Positions 18,633-26,038 of a stretch of DNA of 64,000 nucleotides are shown here, piece by piece (position 1 is the stretch's first letter; each line of letters opens with the position of its first letter). The position numbers and the translations under genes were made by a program. The DNA comes from Salinivibrio kushneri (GTDB lineage: Bacteria > Pseudomonadota > Gammaproteobacteria > Enterobacterales > Vibrionaceae). The DNA lies in contig NZ_CP040022.1 in the NCBI RefSeq assembly GCF_005280275.1, positions 124,001 to 188,000 of the forward strand, written 5' to 3'. The notes under the pieces were generated by a model. The model worked only from the letters and a program-made list of their open reading frames with translations. It ran no database searches and was not told the origin of the DNA.

Positions 18633-19154
18633 TTAATACATATACCCAAGCCAATCCATATGGCCTGCTGGCCATGATTTGTCTTTCATCGGTTTTACAT
18701 ACAATTCATCGACATACTCGACCGCAACGCCATAGTTGGTATGTTCATGGATGCGTAGCCAAGAGGCATATGACTCGACAAGCTGAAAGCCATTAGCCAC
18801 ATAAAAATCGTGCAGCTCAGAGATGAGAACAATGAAATCAACGTCTTTATCGCTGGCATAGTCAGTCAGTTGCGCCAGCATACTCGAGCCTATCCCTTTT
18901 CTTTGCCAAGCGCTATCGATGCAAAAATCACTCACCCCTAATACTTTGTATACGTCGCCACCGACATTCACTGCCCTATAATCCAACCCCATATAACCAA
19001 TCAGTTGATTATCTTGGTACTCCAATGCCCGCATGTGGAGAAGCTGCTTATAGTAAGAACGGGCAACTTGATGGTCAGGAAATGCCTTGTTTCTAAGCGC
19101 TTGAATAGCCTCATGCTGCGCGTTCGACACTTCGATTTCTGGGAGAATTTCCAT
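18633..19154 (-). CDS. GNAT acetyltransferase
   Basis: A 173-residue GCN5-related N-acetyltransferase. The acetyl-CoA-binding motif A is visible (CIDSAWQRKGIGSSMLAQL) followed by the FYVANGF-type C-terminal strand. The organisation resembles AAC(2')-like enzymes, but no aminoglycoside-specific residue can be claimed. Codon use is poorer in G+C than the flanking zwf or GH13 genes. It sits at the edge of the accessory region; no clear attC site was found on either side, so it may be a chromosomal gene or an eroded cassette. Substrate unknown. Confidence 0.78.
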   Translation of the reverse strand: MEILPEIEVSNAQHEAIQALRNKAFPDHQVARSYYKQLLHMRALEYQDNQLIGYMGLDYRAVNVGGDVYKVLGVSDFCIDSAWQRKGIGSSMLAQLTDYASDKDVDFIVLISELHDFYVANGFQLVESYASWLRIHEHTNYGVAVEYVDELYVKPMKDKSWPAGHMDWLGYMY

Positions 19155-19272
19155 GTTTAAGCTATTGATAATAAATCCATTTATTCAATTGTTAACCAGT
19201 TCGCCATACTAATAGGGTTCCAATCATCTTGTCTTATCGGTGATGGGCAAATGTGCTTTAGTTCACACAATA

Positions 19273-19310
19273 AAAATGGCGGCTTCTATGTAAAGTAAAA
19301 GCCGCCATTT
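19273..19310 (-). terminator. Rho-independent terminator of the broken gene at 19.35 kb
   Basis: AAATGGCGGCTT and AAGCCGCCATTT pair as a 12-base stem with a loop of about 13 bases; on the minus strand a run TTTTTATT follows. It is placed 41 bases beyond the stop at 19351. Confidence 0.7.
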
Positions 19311-19350
19311 CTTAACAACCTTCATTAGCGCTCGATGATAACCAGATCGA

Positions 19351-19812
19351 TTACGCCCTTGGGTCCGGGATGGTTTTAAAGGTAGCGTCGAAAACCTTGT
19401 TGTCACCCTCAGAGAGCTTTAACTGATAACTAAGTGATTTTTCATAAAACTCTATAGCTTGGGCCCGTTCTCCTGTGATCAATAGTGAATGACTTAAGAC
19501 CGCATTCGTGAATGCTTGAATCCAATTCGCGCCTTGTCCGTCAAAGTAGGAAAATGCCGTTTTCGCAAATTGAATACACAGAGGAGAATCATTGATACAA
19601 AGTGCTCTTGCTATCGCTAAATGGGCAAGTTCAATATTCTCTTGTGTTCCTACTTCTGATCAATGATACAGAGAGGAAAACGCAACAGTTAAAAGCCTTT
19701 TCTTCTCTTCTTGGCTCAGGTCTGACTCCGATAACGACCAAAATTCATTGTTGCTTTCAATTGCGAAGTATCGGTTAAATCGAGAGATTTCTTCACTATT
19801 TGGCTTTGCCAT
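19351..19812 (-). pseudogene. Gene interrupted by an in-frame TGA (unknown, helical-repeat-like)
   Basis: An open frame of 153 codons runs from ATG at 19812 to TAA at 19351, interrupted only by TGA at codon 51 (19662-19660). The first part (MAKPNSEEISRFNRYFAIES ...) and the second (... ALCINDSPLCIQFAKTAFSY, then GERAQAIEFYEKSLSYQLKL) look like one continuous alpha-helical, TPR-like protein. The reading frame is otherwise clean and the terminator is intact, implying recent inactivation, a sequencing error, or stop read-through. Family not recognised. Confidence 0.7.
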
Positions 19813-19965
19813 AAACATCCTTATTCATATAAATGATATAATTATAATCCACCCAGTGTTTAGAAATAGGTGGTAACAATATACACTCCATAGTTATTAA
19901 TCACACTTCAGAAGCATATACACAAACTTCCCTTTCCTGCCCTTGTATACGATTCGATTCCCTAC

Positions 19966-20133
19966 CTATGTATGTGATACCCAATTTTCAGCATCAGAAA
20001 TACTATATGGATGGGGGATATTTGCGGTCATTTCCGATATTTTCTTTTCCCCAACCAGTTCGGCGACACGTTCCGCATCATTGAGAGAAAACGGCCTCAA
20101 TATTAACCTGTCACTTTCAAACGTTTTTTGCAC
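19966..20133 (-). pseudogene. Truncated GNAT (RimJ-like) acetyltransferase fragment
   Basis: A 55-codon open stretch starting with GTG at 20133 reads FESDRLILRPFSLNDAERVA, then MTANIPHPYSISDAENWVSH, the characteristic N-terminal portion of RimJ/RimL-type GNAT acetyltransferases, and then stops at 19966. The acetyl-CoA-binding part is absent downstream and only vague similarity persists in other frames. The gene is therefore a remnant. Confidence 0.65.
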
Positions 20134-20232
20134 TATACACCCTTAAAAATGAGACGGAAAGCCATAAAAGGTCAAAGACGCATGATTTCTTAATGAAGTC
20201 GAATTGTTCGAATAGATGTAACCTAAATATTA

Positions 20233-20469
20233 CTATTGAAATTCGTCACCCTGATTTTTTAAGGTTTTATGCCCAAATCTTGTACAAACTTCGTATCGAT
20301 CGATTAAGTCCAACGATGCACCAACAGGACTGGCAGCACCACCAAAGAAACCGTCGAGAAAGGCCTTAAATTGTTCTTTTTTACTCTTCCCATATTTCGA
20401 AGGCTTTTTCTTTATGATTTCTTCATGTTCAGTTTCTTTCCCGCATTTATCACAAAACCGAGTGCTCAC
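20233..20469 (-). CDS. Small hypothetical protein with a Cys-X2-Cys motif
   Basis: A 78-residue basic protein starting with GTG at 20469, preceded by AGAGG seven bases upstream. RFCDKCGKETEHEEI at its N-terminus resembles half a zinc ribbon; a single later Cys (YEVCTRFGHK) could complete a partial metal site. A short glycine-rich segment (DGFFGGAASPVGAS) follows a Lys-rich stretch. Family and function not recognised. It lies in the low-GC accessory region next to broken genes. Confidence 0.6.
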   Translation of the reverse strand: MSTRFCDKCGKETEHEEIIKKKPSKYGKSKKEQFKAFLDGFFGGAASPVGASLDLIDRYEVCTRFGHKTLKNQGDEFQ

Positions 20470-20682
20470 TTTATACCTCTGACCAACTGATAGATTTGGT
20501 TTAAATTACCATATAACGGCATAGAAAAGGTTGACCGATTTCAAAGTTAACGTAACATATTGAAGTGAGCTCTTATTTGCTCACTTCTTGGCTGCGCTCG
20601 CGCTGAAAAAGTGCCAGACGCAGCGCCTACCTATCTGCATTCGAGCTATTTACTTATAAATCAACGGGCTTGTTCAACACCC

Positions 20683-20712
20683 AAATAAGTGTCGGCTGCG
20701 CGACACTTATTT
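20683..20712. terminator. Hairpin terminator beside the GNAT gene at 20.7 kb
   Basis: AAATAAGTGTCG and CGACACTTATTT form a 12-base-pair stem with a six-base loop, directly after the stop of the leftward GNAT gene. U-rich sequence lies on both sides, so it may act in both directions. Beginning right at the stop codon, it may be part of a degenerate attC. Confidence 0.6.
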
Positions 20713-20719
20713 TTATTTG

Positions 20720-21196
20720 TTATAAAGAAATTTCCATCTGGACTAACGGCCACCTTTCTCCAAAAAAATCTTTAAACTTTGGAGCTTTGTCTACAGCTAT
20801 AAATCCCAAAGATTTATAGCAATTATAGGCTGTTTTATTTTTGGCGAAAACCGCTAATGTCACGATTTGATACTGTTTTCGCTTTTTGATTTCTTCAAGT
20901 GATAAGGTTACCAAGGCTTTACCCACACCTTGACCTCGAAACTTAGGAGATACAGTAACTCGGCATAAACGCATTTCATTAAGGCTAACGTGTTGTAGTT
21001 CAATGAAACCAAGCACGTCACTGCCGCTAGATAACGTTAAGAACTCAATGTCCTTTTGATGGCTTCGCTTGATAATTTCAGAAGTCTCGATTGGCCAACT
21101 GAATACACGACCACCCCACAAAAGAGACTCCTCTCGACTGGAAAACCAACTGGAAATTTCTGGTGCATCATGAACTGAAAATTGTCTTAGATACAA
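20720..21196 (-). CDS. GNAT acetyltransferase (cassette gene)
   Basis: A 158-residue GNAT enzyme. Motif A is clear (CRVTVSPKFRGQGVGKALVTL), followed by VFAKNKTAYNCYKSLGF, the conserved C-terminal half of the fold. It starts with TTG at 21196, supported by AAGGA six bases upstream; no in-frame ATG fits. It is the leftmost gene next to a recognisable attC site (21240-21358). Substrate unknown; acetyltransferases are among the commonest integron cargo. Confidence 0.82.
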   Translation of the reverse strand: MYLRQFSVHDAPEISSWFSSREESLLWGGRVFSWPIETSEIIKRSHQKDIEFLTLSSGSDVLGFIELQHVSLNEMRLCRVTVSPKFRGQGVGKALVTLSLEEIKKRKQYQIVTLAVFAKNKTAYNCYKSLGFIAVDKAPKFKDFFGERWPLVQMEISL

Positions 21197-21239
21197 AGTA
21201 CATCCTTATACTTTTATACGTGAATCAATAATGCTTTAT

Positions 21240-21358
21240 AACACCAAATTAAGGTGTGAACAACGCTAAACACCTACCTAAAGCACTGTGCCATAAACAC
21301 TAAACTTGCTTGAAGTGAGAGCGCCGCGCGTTGTGAATCACCCTTAAATTTTTATTGT
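21240..21358 (-). repeat. attC site 1
   Basis: An imperfect dyad with arms AAATTAAGGTGTGAACAACG and CGTTGTGAATCACCCTTAAA, overlapping the stop of the LysE-family gene. Almost identical to the site at 24757-24879, with only a handful of substitutions over about 110 bases. Its outer core reads ACACC in place of ACGCC and TTGTTTC in place of TTGTTAT, so it may recombine less well. Confidence 0.75.
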
Positions 21359-21972
21359 TTCAGAGTTGATGTCACTAGACCTGCGCTAACTAACATACCA
21401 CCACTAAATCTGTTGAAGAACCTCTGCCCCTTTTCAGAAGATACATACCCTCGAACGCGTCCACCAAAATAGGCATAAAAACTTACGCTACAAAATGATA
21501 TGAAAATGAAAGTCACAGCAAGAATTAGCATTTGCATACCTACATTGGGAGCTTCAGGAGAGATAAATAATGGTAGAAATGCCAGAAAGAATACTAAACC
21601 TTTAGGGTTTAACGCGGTCACCAAAAATGCATCTAGATACACTTTCCAAGCCTTTCTCATTGGCTTGATATCTGTTTTAGCCTCAGAAATCGGGCTGCAC
21701 CATGCCTTAATACCAAGGTAAATAAAATAGACAACGCCAAGCCATTTAAGAATGCTAAAAGCAAGATATGATGTAGACAGAACTACACTAACGCCCAATA
21801 GTGAGCAAGCCAAAGCCACCACATCACCAGACAAAATGCCCAACATCATAGGAACTACAGACTTACGTCCATGAGCAAGACTAAGACCGATAACTAAAAG
21901 AACCGCCGGGCCTGGCGACAACACAAGTACCATTGAAGCCAACACAAAGGACATCCACGCCTCAATGTTCAT
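21352..21972 (-). CDS. LysE/RhtB-family amino-acid exporter
   Basis: A 206-residue inner-membrane protein with about six transmembrane helices and the family signature SPGPAVLLVIGLSLAHGRK in the first loop, plus ALNPKGLVFFLAFLPLF mid-protein. RhtB/LysE proteins export amino acids or related metabolites. A strong AAGGAG ribosome site precedes ATG 21972. It occupies one cassette between attC sites. Exported compound unknown. Confidence 0.88.
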   Translation of the reverse strand: MNIEAWMSFVLASMVLVLSPGPAVLLVIGLSLAHGRKSVVPMMLGILSGDVVALACSLLGVSVVLSTSYLAFSILKWLGVVYFIYLGIKAWCSPISEAKTDIKPMRKAWKVYLDAFLVTALNPKGLVFFLAFLPLFISPEAPNVGMQMLILAVTFIFISFCSVSFYAYFGGRVRGYVSSEKGQRFFNRFSGGMLVSAGLVTSTLKQ

Positions 21973-21989
21973 TTATTTCTCCTTAAAAC

Positions 21990-22066
21990 TAACGCCGCCA
22001 ACAGGTGCCCATTTGTAGTGAGGCCGCAGCACAACGAAAAATGGGTCGCCCTACTTGGCATTGTTA
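21990..22066 (-). repeat. attC site 2
   Basis: Core ends TAACGCC (21990) and GGCATTGTTA (22066) flank arms CAACAGGTGCCCATTTGT and AAAAATGGGTCGCCCTACTTG, which pair imperfectly. It separates the LysE-family cassette from the reversed toxin-antitoxin cassette. Confidence 0.8.
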
Positions 22067-22121
22067 CAGGCTTTTGCTATACATTCACATTGTATTACAG
22101 ATTCACACATTTGGTGATGTT

Positions 22122-22400
22122 ATGAAAAACGAAATGCTGAGCACCCGAATTGACCACGACACCAAGTTAGCGTTTACTCACGTTTGCGAGAACATGGGAC
22201 TTAGCCCCTCTCAAGCAATAAAGCTTTTTGCCAAAGCGGTCGTTAATTACGGCGGCATACCCTTTGAGCTTAAAGTCAAGCAACCCAATGCAGCAACAGC
22301 CTCAGCCATCTCCGAGCTCGAGTCCGGCAAGGCAAATACCGCCAGCAATATTGAAGAGCTATTCGAAGAATTCAATATCGGTAAGACCGACAATGCTTAA
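22122..22400 (+). CDS. RelB/DinJ-type antitoxin (reversed cassette)
   Basis: A 92-residue antitoxin with the ribbon-helix-helix N-terminus of DinJ/RelB (MLSTRIDHDTKLAFTHVCENMGLSPSQAIKLFA). The C-terminal segment would neutralise the partner toxin. ATG 22122 follows GGTGATG; an open frame upstream is attC sequence. It overlaps the downstream yafQ-like frame by 8 bases. It is the only cassette gene on the plus strand, which suggests it uses its own promoter in the preceding 55 bases. Confidence 0.87.
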   Translation: MKNEMLSTRIDHDTKLAFTHVCENMGLSPSQAIKLFAKAVVNYGGIPFELKVKQPNAATASAISELESGKANTASNIEELFEEFNIGKTDNA

Positions 22401-22665
22401 ACTCGAGTACTCAAGCCAATTTAAAAAGGACTTCAAGAAAATAGCAAAACTTTCGATTCCCGATGTAGTTGAAGTCGGTCATGTCATTAAACAATTACAG
22501 CTCGGGGAAACACTACCGGAAAAATACGTTGATCATTCTTTGTCTGGAAACTGGCAGAATTATCGAGATTGCCACGTAAAACCGGATTTAGTTTTGATTT
22601 AAAAAGTCGATGACACTTCTCTCAAACTGGCTCGAATTGGCACCCATTCCGAACTATTTCGATAA
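22393..22665 (+). pseudogene. YafQ/RelE-type toxin with premature stop
   Basis: The frame from ATG 22393 encodes a YafQ-family mRNA interferase (LEYSSQFKKDFKKIAKL, HSLSGNWQNYRDCHVKPDLV). TAA at 22600-22602 (codon 70) interrupts it where the family has a Tyr codon (LLIYRV-type motif). The frame then continues cleanly with KVDDTSLKLARIGTHSELFR to a natural stop at 22665, adjoining attC. The missing tail carries the conserved Arg and His (RIGTHSELF) needed for RNA cleavage in YafQ, so the toxin is probably dead while the antitoxin is intact. Confidence 0.8.
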
Positions 22666-22742
22666 CGCCGCTCAGCACGCGCGGCTACGAAATGGAGGCG
22701 AAGCCGCAATGTAGTAGACGTCGCCGTGACTGGCCTGGTTAT
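22662..22742 (-). repeat. attC site 3
   Basis: Bounded by ATAACGCC and GGTTATA, with weakly complementary GC-rich arms (GCTCAGCACGCGCGGCTAC against GTAGTAGACGTCGCCGTGAC). It lies between the broken yafQ stop and the stop of the cyclase gene. More diverged than the other sites. Confidence 0.65.
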
Positions 22743-22745
22743 ATT

Positions 22746-23525
22746 TTATTCAGACCTAGCTAAGACGTAACCATTTTCTCCCTTTACCTTCTTCGCTTTA
22801 AAGGCGAGTGTACCGCCCTTCTTTGACGGCCAAGCAGCCTTGAGATTTTCATCGGAAATGATCTCATTTATTCCACCTGATAGCTTTGTGGCCCGAAAAA
22901 CGCACTCCCCAAATGCTTTTGGGTGCTTTTCTCCGGGCAAACCAACCAGAGTTACAAGGGTTTGACTCAGTGACAGACCTACTCCGAGATCAACGCCTGG
23001 CAAACGATAACGCTCATGAAGAGTTTCATTAACGATACTTCTTATATCATTTATCGAATTTTTGGCCGCACGATGAGCTGCATAAATAGCTTCGCTTTTG
23101 TCGCTAGAATCCACCTTAAATAATGCCAAAAGACCATCACCCAAATACTCTGTCACGCACCCTTCTTCAAATTTCACCGCTAGGCCTAAAGCTGGCAACA
23201 ATGCAGATGTTTCATAGTAAACTCGTTGCAAACCTGAAACGTCTGCCTTCTTCTCGCTTAAAGCACACATCAGGTGATTGCTGGACTGACGCATATCTGC
23301 CACAAAAGCTATAAACTCATCAATTACGGTTTCACTATCTTGAACCAGTTCGTGGCCCGGGATTTTTGACGGCTCATGATCTTCAAAACTCTTAGAAAGT
23401 GCGTCTTCTACAATAGCTCGGTTTGCAGCCAATTTATGGCCGCCATTTTTCCAATGATACTCAGCCCTATTTAGAGCGTCGTTAACCGTGCTTCTTACCA
23501 GGACTTCTTGTGTAGGTGTCAGCAT
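22746..23525 (-). CDS. Class III nucleotide cyclase, likely Pycsar cyclase
   Basis: A 259-residue soluble protein. A helical region (1-65) precedes a class III adenylate/guanylate-cyclase-like domain (66-255). The two metal-binding aspartates are visible: Asp77 in FIAFVADMRQSS and Asp130 in TEYLGDGLLALF. The usual VNxAxRL motif is altered to VFRATKL (about 209-215), pointing to a non-canonical nucleotide. It is coupled by TAATG to a small three-helix membrane protein. A lone cyclase with such an effector is the Pycsar anti-phage arrangement, where the cyclase makes cCMP or cUMP on infection. The product nucleotide here is not proven. Confidence 0.72.
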   Translation of the reverse strand: MLTPTQEVLVRSTVNDALNRAEYHWKNGGHKLAANRAIVEDALSKSFEDHEPSKIPGHELVQDSETVIDEFIAFVADMRQSSNHLMCALSEKKADVSGLQRVYYETSALLPALGLAVKFEEGCVTEYLGDGLLALFKVDSSDKSEAIYAAHRAAKNSINDIRSIVNETLHERYRLPGVDLGVGLSLSQTLVTLVGLPGEKHPKAFGECVFRATKLSGGINEIISDENLKAAWPSKKGGTLAFKAKKVKGENGYVLARSE

Positions 23526-24088
23526 TACAGACTCACCTTAAATAGATGATATCCCCAGATCGCAGCTCCTAATGTTATCCATAGAAAAGCTAAAATCACA
23601 CACTGCGACGCCCTCTTAGTTTTTATGTCCCTAATGTAGGTTGTTTTTATCTTTTCGAAAACAAGCTCTTTGATTATTTCTGTATCGTCATCCGGTAATA
23701 TCTTAACAAAATCATCTACCGTATAATTAGAAAGAACTGGTCTATTTATGAACCTATCGGTGAACCTGAAATTAAAAAGGTCTCCTCCATGGAAGGCCCC
23801 CTTAGCCTTTTCGCCAGATACAGACATATATGGATTGGATATTGCGACCACCCCTAAAAACAACGTATAAAATGACATGAACCAGAGTGTCAAAATAAGC
23901 CCCAAACCAACCGTCATAAATTTTGACTCACTGGCTAAATTCATAGCAATTTCATAAACGTCGCTGAATACAGTGATTGGAAGTAGGACGATAGCAAACA
24001 AAAAGCCGAGCTTTACGTCCGTAGCTCGTATGATCGCTTGGGTATCAGACAGAGATTGGTATAGAAACTCAATCTTACGCACACTCAT
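23525..24088 (-). CDS. Membrane effector, likely Pycsar TM protein
   Basis: A 187-residue protein with an N-terminal helix (LYQSLSDTQAIIRATDVKLG) leading into two transmembrane segments (about 27-48 and 56-84), a cytosolic stretch of about 75 residues, and a final membrane helix (about 160-182). This layout, with the conserved D-x-K before the first helix, fits the Pycsar effector/DUF5706 type. In studied systems the cyclic pyrimidine nucleotide triggers such proteins to damage the membrane and abort infection. The gene is upstream of, and coupled to, the cyclase; both share one cassette between attC sites 3 and 4. Confidence 0.68.
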   Translation of the reverse strand: MSVRKIEFLYQSLSDTQAIIRATDVKLGFLFAIVLLPITVFSDVYEIAMNLASESKFMTVGLGLILTLWFMSFYTLFLGVVAISNPYMSVSGEKAKGAFHGGDLFNFRFTDRFINRPVLSNYTVDDFVKILPDDDTEIIKELVFEKIKTTYIRDIKTKRASQCVILAFLWITLGAAIWGYHLFKVSL

Positions 24089-24104
24089 TATTTACCCCTA
24101 AAAT

Positions 24105-24176
24105 ATAACGCCCCAGCTCACCGGAATTTTGCGGCGCGAAGCAGAGCAAAATATCCGTGTGAAGCTGATTGTTATA
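24105..24176 (-). repeat. attC site 4
   Basis: Ends ATAACGCC and ATTGTTAT flank arms CCCAGCTCACCGGAATTTTGC and GCAAAATATCCGTGTGAAGCTG, which pair well. The stop codon of the next gene (24172-24174) lies within the site. About 72 bases, a compact attC. Confidence 0.82.
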
Positions 24177-24738
24177 TGCCGACATCACTTAGTCCATGAA
24201 TTGTATTGTCACGCCCTATTGTAATGATATGTAGTCCTGTGCTTTTCATTATTGGACGTTCACGCCACTGTTCAGCCAGTGAATCGAATTTTTCTGATTT
24301 TGGCACTGCAACAGCAAGTAAGTCAGAAGGAGAGGCATGCTCAACAGTTACTAACTGGCCTATTGCTTCTCTAATTAGCGGGTACTCTTGTGACGATTTA
24401 CTTCGCTTTAAAGGCCCCTTTTTTGACTCAACACGCAATTTTTTGCCAATTTTGAGATCAGCAGCTAAATCACCTTCACCAGCGCTTGAGTGCACAATTA
24501 TTGAAGCCTGGTATTTGATGTTAGAGTATTTTGCCTGCCAGCGATCATTTTGACTTGGACTCCACCAGCCGTTTTCATTCAGGAATTTTACTATTGGGAA
24601 ATGCACTGTGTTACCAGTTTTTACTTGGGCACCATCGATAGCTGTTTTTATATCACCAACAACGTGGCCATTTTCAATTAGCGCGATTGCAAGCCTCAAC
24701 GTGACTTCAGCTTCTGGCATTTTATCTTCCGGTAACAC
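24172..24738 (-). CDS. Hypothetical protein with PD-(D/E)xK nuclease-like core
   Basis: A 188-residue cassette protein. GTG at 24738 is taken as start because AGGAGG lies four bases before it. Residues 86-107 (AGEGDLAADLKIGKKLRVES, then KKG) show acidic residues followed by Glu-x-Lys, the spacing of a PD-(D/E)xK nuclease, and the C-terminal half (LLAVAVPKS, GLHIITIG) resembles the closing strands. The N-terminal 60 residues may be a helical DNA-binding region. It could be a restriction-type or Holliday-junction-like nuclease. Family not identified; function inferred only from the motif. Confidence 0.55.
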   Translation of the reverse strand: MLPEDKMPEAEVTLRLAIALIENGHVVGDIKTAIDGAQVKTGNTVHFPIVKFLNENGWWSPSQNDRWQAKYSNIKYQASIIVHSSAGEGDLAADLKIGKKLRVESKKGPLKRSKSSQEYPLIREAIGQLVTVEHASPSDLLAVAVPKSEKFDSLAEQWRERPIMKSTGLHIITIGRDNTIHGLSDVGI

Positions 24739-24756
24739 TTATCCTCCTTTAGGCAT

Positions 24757-24879
24757 ATAACGCCAAATTAAGGTGTGAACAACGCTAACCACCTACCTAA
24801 AGCATTGTGCTATAAACACTAAACTTGCTTGAAGTGAGAGCGCCGCGCGTTGTGAATCACCCTTAAATTTTATTGTTAT
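24757..24879 (-). repeat. attC site 5
   Basis: Ends ATAACGCC and TATTGTTATG with long arms matching those of attC site 1 almost exactly. Overlaps the stop of the TPR-like gene. This site has the more complete core sequences of the two copies. Confidence 0.82.
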
Positions 24880-25385
24880 GTTCGTAGCTTTTGTAGTCCT
24901 CGAATCGCCCTGTTAGTCGACTCTACCAAGTCAGCCCGTTTCAATTTTTCTCGAATTGCTAATGCTTCTATGAACTGTTGCTCTGCCAGTTTATAGTTGC
25001 CAACCTCAACGTTCAATTTACCCAAATGCTGCAAGCTAAAACTCAAAGAAAGCTCACAAGCAAAGTCCTGGCTTTTTAAGAATGCTTTTTCAGCGCCAAT
25101 CATGTCACCTGAATATTGCAGAGCCATACCTGAAACATGGGTTGACCAGAACTTGTTCTTAACGCTAGACGTTGAAGTATGCACTTTGAAAGCTATCCGA
25201 TAAGCTAACCTACAAAGCCCAATGATTCGTAAACAATCGGCTATCAAGAGAAGCTGCCATTCTAGCTTCTCTTTTTTGTTTGAAAGCTTGAATACGAGGG
25301 CTTTACACAGCTTTACAACAAGTTTCTGAAAAACGCCAGAAGTTACCCTGTCCCTTTGATATTCCACCATGTCCTCCAAGAACAT
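24876..25385 (-). CDS. TPR-like hypothetical protein
   Basis: A protein of about 164-169 residues, all alpha-helical by composition. Residues about 95-165 contain tetratricopeptide-like helices (ALQYSGDMIGAEKAFLKSQD; LGKLNVEVGNYKLAEQQFIE). The most upstream ATG lies in the attC edge; an ATG at 25370 directly after GGAGG is an equally likely start. TPR proteins mediate protein contacts. It fills a single-gene cassette; function unknown. Confidence 0.65.
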   Translation of the reverse strand: MFLEDMVEYQRDRVTSGVFQKLVVKLCKALVFKLSNKKEKLEWQLLLIADCLRIIGLCRLAYRIAFKVHTSTSSVKNKFWSTHVSGMALQYSGDMIGAEKAFLKSQDFACELSLSFSLQHLGKLNVEVGNYKLAEQQFIEALAIREKLKRADLVESTNRAIRGLQKLRT

Positions 25386-25480
25386 AACGCACGCTTAAAC
25401 TGTGAGCGAACGTGTACCAAAATTGGAGCGAAGCGAAAGTGGCGCGCGTTTGCGAATCAGATTTAAAGCGTTTTGTTATG
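25384..25480 (-). repeat. attC site 6
   Basis: Ends ATAACGCACGC and GCGTTTTGTTATG with arms CGCTTAAACTGTGAGCGAAC and GTTTGCGAATCAGATTTAAAG. About 97 bases. On the minus strand it begins TAACAAAACGC, close to the classical vibrio repeat start. Confidence 0.82.
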
Positions 25481-25481
25481 T

Positions 25482-25949
25482 TCATGGCTCAAAATTCATG
25501 ACAATTTCTTGGTCTGTCTTAGAGACCTGTTTAAAGCCAAACTTCTCGTATGAGGCGATAGCAGCATCATTGTTAACGTAAACCGTTAGTTCTAGCTTGC
25601 CTTCTAGCCTCGAGCTTAAAATTGAGCAAGCTTTCGACAACAGCTGTTGCCCTACCGATTTTCCACGAGCACTCGCTGACACATACATTTGAACCACTTC
25701 TAAAGAGTCACCACTATCGGTAGGAATTAAGCCACATAAACCAACAAGTTGACCATTTTCGAAAGCACCGATCATCACGTGAGTCTCACACTGTTCCTCC
25801 ATAAGCTTTTCAAAGAACAATTTAGGAAGCTGAGACTGTTCTTCGTAGGATGAACCAAAGGACTCAGGGTACAACTTCAGACTTTCCAGTCGCAAATCAC
25901 GATACATATGACTGTCTTTAGAACTCAATATTTTGCAACATACTTCCAT
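25482..25949 (-). CDS. GNAT acetyltransferase (cassette gene)
   Basis: A 155-residue GNAT enzyme. Motif A is VVQMYVSASARGKSVGQQLL, followed by VYVNNDAAIASYEKFGFKQV. The start at ATG 25949 is set by AGGA four bases upstream; the open frame extends back into attC site 7, which is not coding. Second complete GNAT in the array. Substrate unknown. Confidence 0.82.
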   Translation of the reverse strand: MEVCCKILSSKDSHMYRDLRLESLKLYPESFGSSYEEQSQLPKLFFEKLMEEQCETHVMIGAFENGQLVGLCGLIPTDSGDSLEVVQMYVSASARGKSVGQQLLSKACSILSSRLEGKLELTVYVNNDAAIASYEKFGFKQVSKTDQEIVMNFEP

Positions 25950-25965
25950 GTTTCCTCGTGTGAAC

Positions 25966-26035
25966 ATAACGCCCAGCGAAGGGGCAACTTTGTAGCGCAG
26001 CGGAAAAGTTGTCCCGCTTGCGCTGCTTGTTAGCT
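25966..26035 (-). repeat. attC site 7
   Basis: Ends ATAACGCCCAGC and GCTGCTTGTTAGC with arms GCGAAGGGGCAACTTTGT and GGAAAAGTTGTCCCGCTTGC. About 70 bases; a compact site with strong dyad symmetry. Confidence 0.85.
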
Positions 26036-26038
26036 TGA

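Noticed and set aside
19943-20146. A 67-codon plus-strand frame
   Set aside because: It lies antisense to a clear GNAT amino-terminal fragment on the minus strand and has no homology or ribosome site of its own.
20470-20719. A further attC site between the zinc-motif protein and the GNAT gene
   Set aside because: The ends (TAACAAAT and GCCGTTATA on the minus strand) are suggestive, but the arms do not pair across the 200 bases, so it is not called.
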